Source: an uncultured Pseudomonadales bacterium
Lineage (GTDB): Bacteria; Pseudomonadota; Gammaproteobacteria; Pseudomonadales; Porticoccaceae
Direction of reading: 5' to 3'
Length of the DNA: 64,000 bases
Assembly (NCBI GenBank): GCA_943787675.1
Contig: CALSNK010000007.1
Coordinates: 79,978-143,977, forward strand
The stretch's first letter is position 1. Each line of letters starts with the position of its first letter. The notes beneath the pieces are model-generated. The model was given only the letters and a program-made list of their open reading frames with translations. It made no database searches and was not told the DNA's origin. Made by a program: the position numbers and the translations under genes. This document shows positions 26,518 to 35,418 of this stretch, piece by piece.

Positions 26518-27075
26518 CTATGAGATAACGCGGCGGCTTTTCCAGGGTCGTTTTATCTCATCGTGTTTAACCGCAAAATCACCCGTCTTACGATCTTCAA
26601 GAAAATAATCCAGCGCCAGCTCGACTACCGGAAACGCAAGTTCAGACCAGGGGATATCCGCCTCGTCAAACAGGGCAACCTCAGAGGACTCTGAGCTGGG
26701 CCCAAATACCGGCTCTTCTAAATGGGCGCGATAAAAAACATACACCTGATTAATCTGTGGAATATCAAAAAGGGCATAGAGTTCTGGGTTCACCACGGTG
26801 GCATTGGCTTCTTCCATACATTCTCGCAAACCACCTTCCAATGAGGATTCGCCATTTTCTAAAAAGCCCGCCGGTAAGGTCCAGAACCCGTGACGTGGTT
26901 CGATAGCCCGTTTACATAGCAGTATTTTGTCACCATAAATCGGCAAAATACCCGCGATGACTTTTGGGTTTTGATAGTGGATGATTTCACAGTGGTCGCA
27001 CACATGGCGTTCACGATTATCATCTTCGGGTATTTTTAGGCTGACAGAATTGCCGCAACTTGAACAAAATTTCAT
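26518..27075 (-). CDS. Nudix hydrolase with N-terminal zinc ribbon
   Basis: 185 aa. A zinc ribbon (CSSCG ... CDHC) leads into a Nudix fold with GFLENGESSLEGGLREC and MEEA, close to the GX5EX7REUXEEXGU box, although the usual Gly is Asn. Zinc-ribbon Nudix enzymes are often NADH- or ADP-sugar-type pyrophosphatases. I start at ATG 27075, at the first residue of the ribbon; the 13 residues upstream lack homology and overlap the divergent promoter. Confidence 0.8.
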   Translation of the reverse strand: MKFCSSCGNSVSLKIPEDDNRERHVCDHCEIIHYQNPKVIAGILPIYGDKILLCKRAIEPRHGFWTLPAGFLENGESSLEGGLRECMEEANATVVNPELYALFDIPQINQVYVFYRAHLEEPVFGPSSESSEVALFDEADIPWSELAFPVVELALDYFLEDRKTGDFAVKHDEIKRPWKSRRVIS

Positions 27076-27104
27076 GAAAAGCTCAGAATATGATGAGAGC
27101 TGAG

Positions 27105-27110
27105 TATAAT
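27105..27110 (+). promoter_or_regulatory. Perfect -10 hexamer immediately upstream of the NudL-like start
   Basis: TATAAT ends six bases before ATG 27117. Transcription from it would begin at about the start codon itself, giving a leaderless mRNA. No good -35 is seen. Confidence 0.4.
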
Positions 27111-27116
27111 GCACAA

Positions 27117-27749
27117 ATGCTAGAAACCATTAAAAATCAGTTAAAAAAATTTCCCCTTGATCGGTCTCAGTCTGGCCCTCAAGTGTTTGGCGATACCGCT
27201 GCGGTGCTCCTGTTAATTCATGGCGACCCGGCTGATCCTCAGGTAGTACTTACCCAGCGTGCGATGCATCTTAATAACCATGCGGGCGAAGTCGCGTTTC
27301 CTGGTGGTATGTGGGACAGGACCGACGAAAATTTATTGCACACAGCGCTGCGAGAAACCCACGAAGAGATTGGTGTGGCTCCCCATCTTGTGGAGCCTAT
27401 CGCGATGTTGCCCGTGGCGTCTCCTAAGCGCCGTAGCCTTCTGGTTACACCTTTTGTTGGTATTGCGCACAGTCCTCTCGAGGTAAAAGCAGAGGTCTCC
27501 GAAATAGCCGCCATATTTGATGCGCCACTCAGTACTTTTTTGGATACAGATCAGTATCAGTATTTTGAAATGAAAAGCCCCGTAGGTTCACTCAGCTTTC
27601 CCTATCTAACGTATAAGGGTTATAAGATCTGGGGGTTTACCTTAAAAGTATTGGTGGATATGCTTAATGCCACCCTAGATGCAGGGATTGATTTAACATA
27701 CCCCAGCGATGCCTACATAGAAGAATTACGTAAAAGAGGACAACAATGA
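27117..27749 (+). CDS. nudL: NudL-like CoA pyrophosphatase (Nudix)
   Basis: 210 aa. It has the CoA-pyrophosphatase signature LNNHAGEVAFPGGMWD plus TALRETHEEIG of the Nudix box, and the family's length. It would cleave CoA to phosphopantetheine and 3',5'-ADP. It is divergent from the other Nudix gene and overlaps the carbonic anhydrase gene by 4 bases (ATGA). The start at 27117 is the first ATG that fits the family; two earlier ATGs in frame are possible but leave no room for a promoter. Confidence 0.88.
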   Translation: MLETIKNQLKKFPLDRSQSGPQVFGDTAAVLLLIHGDPADPQVVLTQRAMHLNNHAGEVAFPGGMWDRTDENLLHTALRETHEEIGVAPHLVEPIAMLPVASPKRRSLLVTPFVGIAHSPLEVKAEVSEIAAIFDAPLSTFLDTDQYQYFEMKSPVGSLSFPYLTYKGYKIWGFTLKVLVDMLNATLDAGIDLTYPSDAYIEELRKRGQQ

Positions 27750-28270
27750 TTTACCAAATTGGCGACGACAGCCCAGAGATCCATGAGTCAGTATTTGTAG
27801 CGGCCAGCGCCGATGTAATGGGCAAGGTGATTCTTAAACAAGATTCCAGTGTTTGGTTTAACGCGGTGATTCGCGGCGACTGCGATGTGATTGAAGTTGG
27901 CGCGCGCAGTAATATCCAGGATGGCGCAGTACTCCATTGTGATGTGGGCCAGCCGTTAAAAATCGGCGAAGATGTTACCGTCGGCCATAACGCCATGATT
28001 CACTGCTTGGAAGTGGGTGACCGCACATTGATCGGTATTAACGCGGTTGTTCTCGACGGTGCCAAAGTAGGCAGTGACTGTATTATTGGCGCCAATGCGT
28101 TGGTTAAAGCCGGTGCTGTGATTCCCGACGGTTCGATGGTCGTTGGTTCTCCGGGCAAGATTATTCGTGAAACTGACGAGCAAACTAGGCAGTTCTTGCT
28201 GGGTTCAGCAGCGCACTATGTTCATGAAGCCGATAAGATGAAGACCAAATTGGTAGAGGTAAAGCGCTAA
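27746..28270 (+). CDS. Gamma-carbonic anhydrase-like hexapeptide protein (YrdA/PaaY type)
   Basis: 174 aa made of left-handed beta-helix hexapeptide repeats. It has the metal-site elements NAVIRGDCD, SNIQDGAVLHCD and GHNAMIHC with the three expected histidines. Homologues are zinc trimers, some with carbonic anhydrase and some with thioesterase activity. It overlaps the preceding and following genes (4 bases and 1 base), so three genes form a tight operon. Confidence 0.88.
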   Translation: MIYQIGDDSPEIHESVFVAASADVMGKVILKQDSSVWFNAVIRGDCDVIEVGARSNIQDGAVLHCDVGQPLKIGEDVTVGHNAMIHCLEVGDRTLIGINAVVLDGAKVGSDCIIGANALVKAGAVIPDGSMVVGSPGKIIRETDEQTRQFLLGSAAHYVHEADKMKTKLVEVKR

Positions 28271-28455
28271 TGTCCGACAAGCCCGTCGCCTCGCCGTGCA
28301 ATTCAATTTGCTCACTAAATGATGAAGACATCTGTATTGGCTGCTTTAGAACCAATACAGAAATTCGTGACTGGAGTTACTTAGATAACTACCAGCGCCT
28401 TGATGTGCTGGTGCTCTGTGGTGAGCGAGCGCAGAAGAACAATCCGTTTTACTAG
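28270..28455 (+). CDS. DUF1289 family protein, small Cys-rich
   Basis: 61 aa with CNSICSLNDEDICIGCFRT, the four-cysteine pattern of DUF1289, which may bind iron or zinc. Starts on the TAATG overlap with the preceding gene. Function unknown; it often travels with gamma-carbonic anhydrase or Nudix genes. Confidence 0.85.
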   Translation: MSDKPVASPCNSICSLNDEDICIGCFRTNTEIRDWSYLDNYQRLDVLVLCGERAQKNNPFY

Positions 28456-28507
28456 AAGCTCTTAACAAAGACCTCATGGTAGCGACCGCCCTGGAATAGA
28501 CGGCGTC

Positions 28508-29785
28508 TTAAGTGTCTGGCTCTTTCTTGGGCCGCAGACTAAGCGCCGCCACTTTCTTGATCATGGTGCCGTTGATCTCCTCGGTCTCGAACCTGTAACC
28601 CTCAACCGCAAAGCTGACATTAGCATCTGGAATACTCTCGAGCTGCTCTAAGGCTAACCCGTTTAATGTCTTGGGGCCGTCGGTGGGTAGTTCCCAACCA
28701 GTGGCCTTATTGATTTCACGAATGGTGGCCGCACCATCAATCATATAGGTACCGTCGTCGCGGGCAATCACTTCCTCAATATCATCCGCCGTGTTGGTGG
28801 TGAAGTCACCGACAATCTCTTCGAGAATATCTTCCAGCGTTACCAAACCCTGAACTTCACCATACTCATCCACTACCACGGCAAACCGTTTGCGGGTCTT
28901 TTTAAAATTCAGCAGCTGGGTAGTTAGGGTCGTGCTTTCAGGGATAAAGTAGGCATCTTCGGCAAAGCGCTTAATCGCGTTGGTGGTGACTGTCTCAGAG
29001 CGCAGTAAATGATTGGCTTTACGGGCATGGAAGATACCAACGATATTATTGATGTCGCCTTCGTAGAGTGGCTGTCGAGTATATTCAGAGGACAGAATAT
29101 TACTCATTAGATCATCAATGCTATCTTCTAGATCTAGACCCTTCACTTCATTGCGGGGAATCATGATGTCTTCGACAGTAACATTTTCTAGATCAAGAAT
29201 GGCTCTAAGCATGCCCTGATTGTCGCCGGAAAGCTTGTGCCCAGAGATATCCACCAGAGACTTTAGCTCTTCATTATCCAATGCATCATCGCGATCTTTC
29301 TTGGGGTCAAAGCCCAGCAGAGAGATAAGCGCGTTGGTCAGGCTGTTAACCGCCCACACCAGCGGTGTTAGCAGTTGCAGCATGGGTTTTAAAATATGGC
29401 TGGCTTTAAAGGCAAACCATTCGGGATTCTGTGCGGCAATGGTTTTTGGGGTGACTTCAGAGAATACCAGCACGGCGATGGTCAATGAGGCTGTGGCTAC
29501 CCAGGGAGCAGCGGCTTCACCGACATAAATTATGGCCAGCATATTGGCGATAATAGCCGCGAAAATATTGACGGCGTTATTGCCAATCAGAATAAGACCA
29601 ATAAGGCGATCCGGCATGGCAAGCAGCTTGGCAGCTCTGCGCGCGCCAGCACTTTTTTTACGTTGGTGACGAAGCCGATATCGGTTTAATGACATCATGC
29701 CGGTTTCGGAGCCAGAGAAAAAAGCGGATACAGCAAGTAGTGCTACGAGTGTTAACCACAACACCCAGGGGTGGGAACCGTCCAA
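28508..29785 (-). CDS. CNNM/CorB-type membrane protein (DUF21-CBS-CorC)
   Basis: A 425-aa inner-membrane protein linked to magnesium export or CorA function. It has an N-terminal DUF21 domain with four helices (about 1-170), a CBS pair with IMIPRNEVKGLD and FAVVVDEYGEVQGLVTLED, and a C-terminal CorC_HlyC domain. Length and domain order match E. coli YfjD/CorB. It is followed by the ypjD-like gene, the same order seen in several gammaproteobacteria. Confidence 0.93.
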   Translation of the reverse strand: MDGSHPWVLWLTLVALLAVSAFFSGSETGMMSLNRYRLRHQRKKSAGARRAAKLLAMPDRLIGLILIGNNAVNIFAAIIANMLAIIYVGEAAAPWVATASLTIAVLVFSEVTPKTIAAQNPEWFAFKASHILKPMLQLLTPLVWAVNSLTNALISLLGFDPKKDRDDALDNEELKSLVDISGHKLSGDNQGMLRAILDLENVTVEDIMIPRNEVKGLDLEDSIDDLMSNILSSEYTRQPLYEGDINNIVGIFHARKANHLLRSETVTTNAIKRFAEDAYFIPESTTLTTQLLNFKKTRKRFAVVVDEYGEVQGLVTLEDILEEIVGDFTTNTADDIEEVIARDDGTYMIDGAATIREINKATGWELPTDGPKTLNGLALEQLESIPDANVSFAVEGYRFETEEINGTMIKKVAALSLRPKKEPDT

Positions 29786-29853
29786 GGATAGGAACCTCTA
29801 TAGTTTCGGCAGAATATGTTGAAGTAGTTTGCGCGCTTTAGCAACAGGAGTTT

Positions 29854-30653
29854 TTACTGGGTGAGAATAAATTCTAAGACGATCTTACTGCCAATATAGC
29901 CAACCAAAATCGCGATAAAACCCGCCCAGGTCCAGCGAATGGCCTTGTTGCCCCGCCAGCCACGATTATGACGACCCCATAGCAGGATGGCATAGACAGC
30001 CCAGGCCACAATGCTAAAGGTCACCTTGTGCACAAGCTGCTGAGCAAATAGGTCATCAAAGAACAGAAAGCCGCTGATTAATGACAGCGTCAGCAATATT
30101 TCTCCAGCCCAAATCAACTCAAACAACAGTGTCTCCATGGTTTGAACAGGGGGCAGGGTGCGCATCAGAATATTCTGGTGCTTATGTTTGAGTTGCCAGT
30201 CTTGGTAACCAGCCAGTAGCGCCTGCAATGCGGCGATGGCCAGTAGGCTGTAGGCGAGAATAGAAATAAGTACATGGGCCTGCATAGGGCCAGACATGAG
30301 TGCAGGAGGCTTACTGCTGGGGCTAACTAGCGCCGCCAGTAGGCACAGAGCGCGAGAGCGGCAATAGCGACCAGGTATAGACTGTGTAGTGGCTTTTTAA
30401 GGCCGCTGACGAACACTAAGACATTGATCACCAGTGCCAGCAGAGCAAGTATCTTGAATAGGCTTAGATCCAGACCACCTTCAACCAATAACAGCCCGGC
30501 TATTGCCAGCCCATGCAGACAGATACCGATGCCAGTGATCGTCTGTAATGAGATTGGATTAAAGTGGGGGTCTTTGCGCAGCTGCATAAGGTGGTAAACC
30601 AACCCAACCATGTACGCAGCAATTGCAGCAAAACCCAGTATGGAGCCTGTCAT
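29854..30653 (-). pseudogene. ypjD: YpjD/CcsA-like cytochrome c assembly membrane protein, one frameshift
   Basis: Two adjacent frames make one protein: residues 1-108 (MTGSILGFAAIAAYMVG to ALCAYW) and a second part starting near MSGPMQAHVLISILAYS. The open frame reaches back before that Met as LLAALVSPSSKPPALM, so a single indel near 30330-30350 joins them to about 265 aa, the E. coli YpjD length. WGRHNRGWRG and several helices match the CcsA/CcmF-like family. Sequence error is the likeliest cause. It is divergent from ffh, as is common. Confidence 0.85.
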
Positions 30654-30727
30654 CTGATAAATTCGCTAATTAATTTCAATGAGTGTGGCATATTCAAGAC
30701 ACAGGGTGAAGAGCAGGGCAAAATTAT

Positions 30728-30736
30728 TGCTATAAT
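30728..30736 (+). promoter_or_regulatory. Extended -10 promoter for ffh
   Basis: TGCTATAAT is a perfect extended -10, 35 bases before the ffh start codon, in the gap divergent from ypjD. Only a weak TGAAGA lies at the -35 position, which an extended -10 can tolerate. Confidence 0.6.
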
Positions 30737-30770
30737 GCCGCCCTAAAATGAACCGCCGGACGTTAACAGC

Positions 30771-32161
30771 ATGGCCATGTTTGAAAATTTAAGTGAGCGC
30801 CTCTCCCAGAGCCTCAAGAAAATCTCTGGCAAAGCCAGTCTCAGTGAAGCCAATATCGAAGAAACATTGCGCGAAGTGCGCATGGCGCTGCTTGAAGCAG
30901 ACGTCGCGCTTCCTGTCGTCAAAGACTTCGTTGAGCTGGTTAAAGAGCGCGCGCGTTGGGTAAAGAGGTTAATAGTAGCCTTAACCCAGGTCAGCAATTC
31001 CTGAAGATCGTTCAGGCCGAGCTCGAGCGTGTGATGGGGGAGAAAAATGAGTCCCTCAACCTAGCCCAGCAGCCCCCAGCCATTATTTTAATGGCCGGCT
31101 TGCAGGGTGCGGGTAAAACCACCTCTGTTGCCAAGCTATCTCGCTATCTGAGCGAGCGCGAAAAGAAAAAGGTCATGGTGGTCTCTGCGGATGTGTATCG
31201 TCCAGCGGCCATAGAGCAGCTTAAAACCCTGGCTGCTGAAGTTGGCGCGGTATTTTTTCCCAGCGATCCCAGCGAAAAGCCAGTAGCCATTGTTAAGGCG
31301 GCTATTGCGGCGGCCAAAACCAGCTTTGTTGATGTACTTATTATTGATACTGCCGGTCGTCTGGCTATCGATAATGAAATGATGGCCGAGATTAAAGAGG
31401 TTCATAAGGTCGCCAATCCGGTTGAGACTCTGTTTGTTATCGACGCCATGATTGGTCAGGACGCGGTGAACACCGCCAAGGCCTTTAACGAAGCGCTGCC
31501 ACTGACCGGTGTGATTTTGACCAAGGTCGATGGTGATGCCCGCGGTGGTGCTGCGCTTTCTGTCAGGCATATTACTGGCAAGCCGATTAAATTCCTCGGT
31601 GTGGGCGAAAAAGTAGATGCCCTTGAACCGTTCCATCCCGAACGTATTGCGTCGCGCATACTGGGTATGGGTGATGTGCTCAGTCTTATTGAAGATGTTG
31701 AGCGCAACGTTGATAAGAAAAAAGCCGAAAAACTCGCCCAGAAAGTCGCCAAGGGCAAAGGCTTTGACCTTGAAGATCTCCGCGATCAGCTCCAGCAAAT
31801 GAAAAATATGGGGGGTATGGCCGGTATGATGGATAAGCTGCCGGGGATGGGCAATATGGCGCAGATGGCTCAGCAACCCGATATGACCAGCCAGTTTGGC
31901 CGTATGGAACATATTATCGACTCCATGACACCCAAAGAGCGCCGCAACCCCGATATCCTCAATGGCTCCCGCAAGCGCCGTATTACCGTCGGCTCTGGCA
32001 CCAGTATTCAGGATCTTAACCGCCTGCTAAAACAGCACAAGCAAATGGGTAAGATGATGAAAAAAATGAAGGGCAAAGGCATGCAGAATATGATGCGTGG
32101 CATGGGCGGTATGGCGCCTTCTGGGGGTGGTTTACCCCCCGGTATGTTCCCGCGCCGCTAG
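30771..32161 (+). pseudogene. ffh: Signal recognition particle protein Ffh, one frameshift
   Basis: GTPase that binds signal sequences and 4.5S RNA. The first part runs MAMFENLSERLSQSLKK to LVKERA, then the frame breaks; the second resumes LGKEVNSSLNPGQQF and includes GLQGAGKTT (P-loop), DTAGR, TKVDGDARGG and the Met-rich M domain (MKNMGGMAGMM ... MKKMKGKGMQNMM). At 30947-30955 a CG dinucleotide run appears two bases too long; removing CG gives KERALGKEV, exactly the family spacing. Ffh is essential, so this is surely an assembly or base-calling error. Total about 462 aa when mended. Confidence 0.95.
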
Positions 32162-32168
32162 GGTAGAG

Positions 32169-32196
32169 CCAAAGGCCTGTTGCCACAGGCTTTTGG
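32169..32196 (+). terminator. Hairpin after ffh
   Basis: CCAAAGGCCTGT and ACAGGCTTTTGG pair with one wobble around a TGCC loop, 8 bases past the ffh stop. Only a short T-run is present within the stem. No convincing promoter for rpsP was found in the following 200 bases. Confidence 0.6.
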
Positions 32197-32392
32197 ATAG
32201 AAAATCTCAGCTGCATAAAAGCTGTGTATTTTCCTTTAAAGTGGTTTCCTTTCATTTCCTTTTGACGTAACATACCGCGCCTCTCGTGGGGGTCCCGCTA
32301 TGTTGTTTATTATTGTTGCGTGGCACATGGTTAGGTACTTAATTAAGCATCAAGTTTGGCGATAATGCCGCTTGAACACAGGATTTCAGTAA

Positions 32393-32647
32393 ATGGTAAC
32401 AATTAGATTGGCTCGTGGCGGCGCAAAGAAACGTCCCTTTTACCACATCACAGTCTCTGACTCGCGTAACGCACGTGATGCTCGTTACATCGAGCGCATT
32501 GGCTTTTTTAACCCAGTTGCCCGCGGTGCCGAAGAGCGTCTGCGTGTAGATCTTGAGCGTGCCACATACTGGCAGGGTCAAGGCGCACAGGTTAGCGAGC
32601 GTGTTTCTGCATTGTTGAAAGAGGCTGCCAAGCTAGTAGCAGCCTAA
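32393..32647 (+). CDS. rpsP: 30S ribosomal protein S16
   Basis: 84 aa, starting [19 protein letters not shown], the universal S16 opening, and containing [19 protein letters not shown]. It heads the classic rpsP-rimM-trmD-rplS operon, complete here. Confidence 0.98.
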   Translation: MVTIRLARGGAKKRPFYHITVSDSRNARDARYIERIGFFNPVARGAEERLRVDLERATYWQGQGAQVSERVSALLKEAAKLVAA

Positions 32648-32663
32648 TTATAGGCACTGCAGC

Positions 32664-33206
32664 GTGAGTAGCTCTCTAACGAAGCCGGAAACACTTGTTG
32701 TAGGCCGGATAACAACAGTCTTTGGTGTGCGTGGATGGGTAAAAATATTCTCGTATACAGAGCAGATAGAGACCTTGTTCGACTACCAACCCTGGTGGAT
32801 TGATACCCCAACCGGTCGACAGCAAATTATTGTTGATGACTGGAAGCGGCACACCGATTGTTTGGTAGTACACATCAAAGGCGTAGACGATAGAGATATT
32901 GCTCGCGCCTGGTGTAACCAAGACATTTCAATTGATAAGAGCCAGCTTCCCGATTTGCATCGCGAAGAGTTCTATTGGTATCAGCTGGAAGGTCTTGCGG
33001 TGGTTAGTCACTTTGAAGGCCAGCAGATACGGCTTGGAGTGGTTAAGTCCCTGTTAGAGACTGGCGCTAATGATGTGCTGGTAATCGCAGGCGACACCGA
33101 CAGTATCGATAGGGAAGAGCGGCTAGTTCCCTATGTTGATCAGTTTGTGACCAAGATAGATTTGGCCACTAAAACAATCGACGTAATTTGGGATCCAGAG
33201 TTTTAA
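32664..33206 (+). CDS. rimM: 16S rRNA processing protein RimM
   Basis: 180 aa with VVGRITTVFGVRGWVKIFS at the start of the RimM domain and a C-terminal PRC-barrel (FYWYQLEGLAVV to LVPYVDQFVTKIDLATKTI). It aids 30S head maturation near S19. It starts on GTG, 17 bases after the rpsP stop; the Shine-Dalgarno is weak, which suggests coupling. Confidence 0.97.
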   Translation: MSSSLTKPETLVVGRITTVFGVRGWVKIFSYTEQIETLFDYQPWWIDTPTGRQQIIVDDWKRHTDCLVVHIKGVDDRDIARAWCNQDISIDKSQLPDLHREEFYWYQLEGLAVVSHFEGQQIRLGVVKSLLETGANDVLVIAGDTDSIDREERLVPYVDQFVTKIDLATKTIDVIWDPEF

Positions 33207-33236
33207 GCAACAGTTCGGGTCACAGAGGTGAAATGA

Positions 33237-33989
33237 ATGAAAATTGCATTGATAACCCTGTTTCCGGAAATGTTTGCGGCAGTCACTGACTACGGTATAA
33301 GTAGCAGAGCTTTGAAAGACGGGTTGCTGGAGATAGCCAGCTACAACCCAAGAGATTTTACCGAAGATCGTCATCAGACGGTCGATGCCAGACCCTACGG
33401 GGGTGGCCCAGGTATGGTAATGATGATCGAACCTCTACGCAGGGCGATATCAGCAGCCAAAGAATGGACAGACGAAGACCCATTGGTGGTGTATTTATCC
33501 CCCCAGGGCAAGGTGTTAAATCAGGCAGCCGTTAATGGTTTCGCCACACAGCAGTCACTTATTTTGATTGCGGGTCGCTACGAAGGTATCGACGAACGAT
33601 TGATTCAGATGGAAGTTGATGAGGAATGGTCCATAGGTGACTACGTCCTCAGTGGTGGAGAACTTCCAGCGATGGTGCTGATAGATGCGCTGATACGTCA
33701 GATACCCGGAGCATTGGGGCATCAAGACTCAGCAGATCAGGATTCATTTGCCAATGGTTTGCTCGACTGCCCGCACTATACGCGGCCCGAGCAGCAGCAT
33801 GGGCAGCCGGTACCAGAGGTTTTACTCTCCGGTGACCACGAAAAAATACGGCGTTGGCGTTTGCAGCAATCATTAGTGCGAACACAACAAAGAAGACCAG
33901 ATTTACTGGACCGCCTGAAGCTCAATAAAGAGCAACAGGCTCTACTCAAGGAAGCGAGTGCTGCGCTGGCAGATGATAAGAACGGATAG
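33237..33989 (+). CDS. trmD: tRNA (guanine-N1)-methyltransferase
   Basis: Methylates G37 of tRNAs next to the anticodon. 250 aa with [25 protein letters not shown] and [15 protein letters not shown], the trefoil-knot SAM site of TrmD. Normal length and operon position. Confidence 0.98.
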   Translation: MKIALITLFPEMFAAVTDYGISSRALKDGLLEIASYNPRDFTEDRHQTVDARPYGGGPGMVMMIEPLRRAISAAKEWTDEDPLVVYLSPQGKVLNQAAVNGFATQQSLILIAGRYEGIDERLIQMEVDEEWSIGDYVLSGGELPAMVLIDALIRQIPGALGHQDSADQDSFANGLLDCPHYTRPEQQHGQPVPEVLLSGDHEKIRRWRLQQSLVRTQQRRPDLLDRLKLNKEQQALLKEASAALADDKNG

Positions 33990-34060
33990 CTTATCCTCTC
34001 TGTACAGAGCTCTAAATCAGGTGGCAGTGCCACCAACCAATGAAAATTGAGGAGCAAGAA

Positions 34061-34417
34061 ATGTCGAACAAAGTATCTATCATCGCTGAGCTTGAAAAAG
34101 AGCAGATGACCAAAGAAATCCCTGATTTCAGCCCCGGTGACACAGTGGTTGTTCAGGTTAAGGTAAAAGAGGGAGCTCGCGAGCGTCTTCAGGCCTTTGA
34201 AGGTGTAGTTCTAGCTAAGCGTAATCGCCAGCTGAACTCAGCATTCACTGTACGCAAAATATCTAACGGTATTGGCGTAGAGCGTACCTTCCAAACTTAC
34301 AGCCCATTAGTTGATAGCATTGAAGTTAAGCGTCGCGGTGCTGTTCGTCGTGCCAAGCTGTACTATTTGCGCGAACGTTCAGGTCGATCTGCACGTATCA
34401 AAGAGAAGTTGGGCTAA
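34061..34417 (+). CDS. rplS: 50S ribosomal protein L19
   Basis: 118 aa, with [31 protein letters not shown] and [10 protein letters not shown] as in all L19 proteins. ATG 34061 has GGAG upstream and gives the standard N-terminus; the in-frame ATG at 34040 is too early. Last gene of the operon. Confidence 0.98.
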   Translation: MSNKVSIIAELEKEQMTKEIPDFSPGDTVVVQVKVKEGARERLQAFEGVVLAKRNRQLNSAFTVRKISNGIGVERTFQTYSPLVDSIEVKRRGAVRRAKLYYLRERSGRSARIKEKLG

Positions 34418-34444
34418 GCAATCATCGATTGCTAGGGCAGTATC

Positions 34445-34476
34445 AAAAAAGGCGATCCTTAGGGTCGCCTTTTTTA
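34445..34476 (+). terminator. Rho-independent terminator after rplS
   Basis: AAAAAAGGCGATCC and GGGTCGCCTTTTTT pair with one wobble and end in a T-run, 27 bases after the stop. The flanking A and T runs make it work on both strands. Confidence 0.92.
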
Positions 34477-34589
34477 TTGCCAATTTTTCACCCTTAGTTG
34501 GGCTCTATCGACTTCTAATATCATTTCTAGTGCCATTTCTTGACTGTGGCCATTCATGGTCTATTCTTAATTTTGCCAGTAGTAAAAAT

Positions 34590-34603
34590 GTGAACTAGTT
34601 CAC
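34590..34603. promoter_or_regulatory. Perfect 14-bp palindrome upstream of the PEP-CTERM gene
   Basis: GTGAACTAGTTCAC is fully self-complementary and lies 83 bases before the ATG. A TATAAA at 34639-34644 is flanked by GTGCCA (34628) and TGGCAC (34649). The palindrome has the look of an operator; the regulator is unknown. Confidence 0.45.
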
Positions 34604-34685
34604 GTTTTACAGCTAGAGCGGTTCTGAGTGCCAGAGTATATAAATTCTTGGCACCCGTGATGGAGAGATGTACAGGGAGTGGGAT

Positions 34686-35294
34686 ATGAAAAAGGTATTT
34701 TTAATAGTAGTAGTTGCACTGTATTCACTAATGGCGCTACCAGCGAGTGCCGATACAGTTGATTTATTAAGTATCTGGAAAGCCGACAAAAAAAATGATC
34801 TTGGTGGTGTAGATGTTGATGGTGATAGCAGTATCGACATGGGCTACGGCACTTGCATCGTGCCTAATTGTGAAGTGAACACTGGCGATCTCAGCAAGAT
34901 TAGCTCTAAAGAGTTTTGGCAGGGAGGCGTGGCCAATGATCACCGAGTACCTGATATGCAAAATATGTTGGCGTTTGAGGGTGTCGCCATAGGTGATTTA
35001 GTGAAGACCCTAGAGAAGGATCCATTCGACACTAAAACCCTAACTTCAACAGTCGATTTTTCTGGTTATATTACCGTTAAAGCCTCAGGTTCAGTCTGGC
35101 TTTATTATGTTGAGGATATGGATAGCAATGGCGTCGCTATTACCCTTGGCAACGCTTTAGATGGCAAGTTGCACAACATATCTCATTACGCCGAATGGGG
35201 CATGTCAGAGGTTCCACTGCCCGCAGCAGCCTGGTTTTTCATCACAGGTCTGATTGGGCTGGCGGGTATTCGTAAGCGCGGGAGCACTCGCTAA
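34686..35294 (+). CDS. PEP-CTERM sorting-domain protein
   Basis: 202 aa. A signal peptide ends at ASA, followed by an acidic domain with DVDGDSS and a single pair of Cys residues (GTCIVPNCE), then the tripartite sorting tail: VPLPAAAW, a hydrophobic helix (FFITGLIGLAG) and a basic end (IRKRGSTR). Exosortases cut at this motif and pass the protein to the cell surface, often alongside exopolysaccharide. The mature part matches no family I recognise. No exosortase gene lies in the window. I start at ATG 34686 (GGGAGTGGG upstream). It stands directly before the EPS cluster. Confidence 0.85.
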   Translation: MKKVFLIVVVALYSLMALPASADTVDLLSIWKADKKNDLGGVDVDGDSSIDMGYGTCIVPNCEVNTGDLSKISSKEFWQGGVANDHRVPDMQNMLAFEGVAIGDLVKTLEKDPFDTKTLTSTVDFSGYITVKASGSVWLYYVEDMDSNGVAITLGNALDGKLHNISHYAEWGMSEVPLPAAAWFFITGLIGLAGIRKRGSTR

Positions 35295-35418
35295 CTAGTG
35301 AGACAGCCCCAGATTTAATGTTAACTAGATCGCATTTTCACTGATAAGGGATTCGCATAACAGAAGACTCTCGCTACACTCTTTTTGAGATAATAACGCT
35401 TGGCGTCTGTTGTAAGCT

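Noticed and set aside
30941..31010. Programmed frameshift in ffh
   Set aside because: No known family member uses one, there is no slippery heptamer with a downstream structure, and a CG-run length error explains it simply.
31136..31912. 258-aa open frame on the minus strand
   Set aside because: It is antisense to ffh, matches no protein and has no start signal; it is a codon-bias shadow of the real gene.
34649..34664. Sigma-54 promoter (TGGCAC) before the PEP-CTERM gene
   Set aside because: The -24 part fits, but the -12 part reads ATGGA, not TTGCA, at the expected position.
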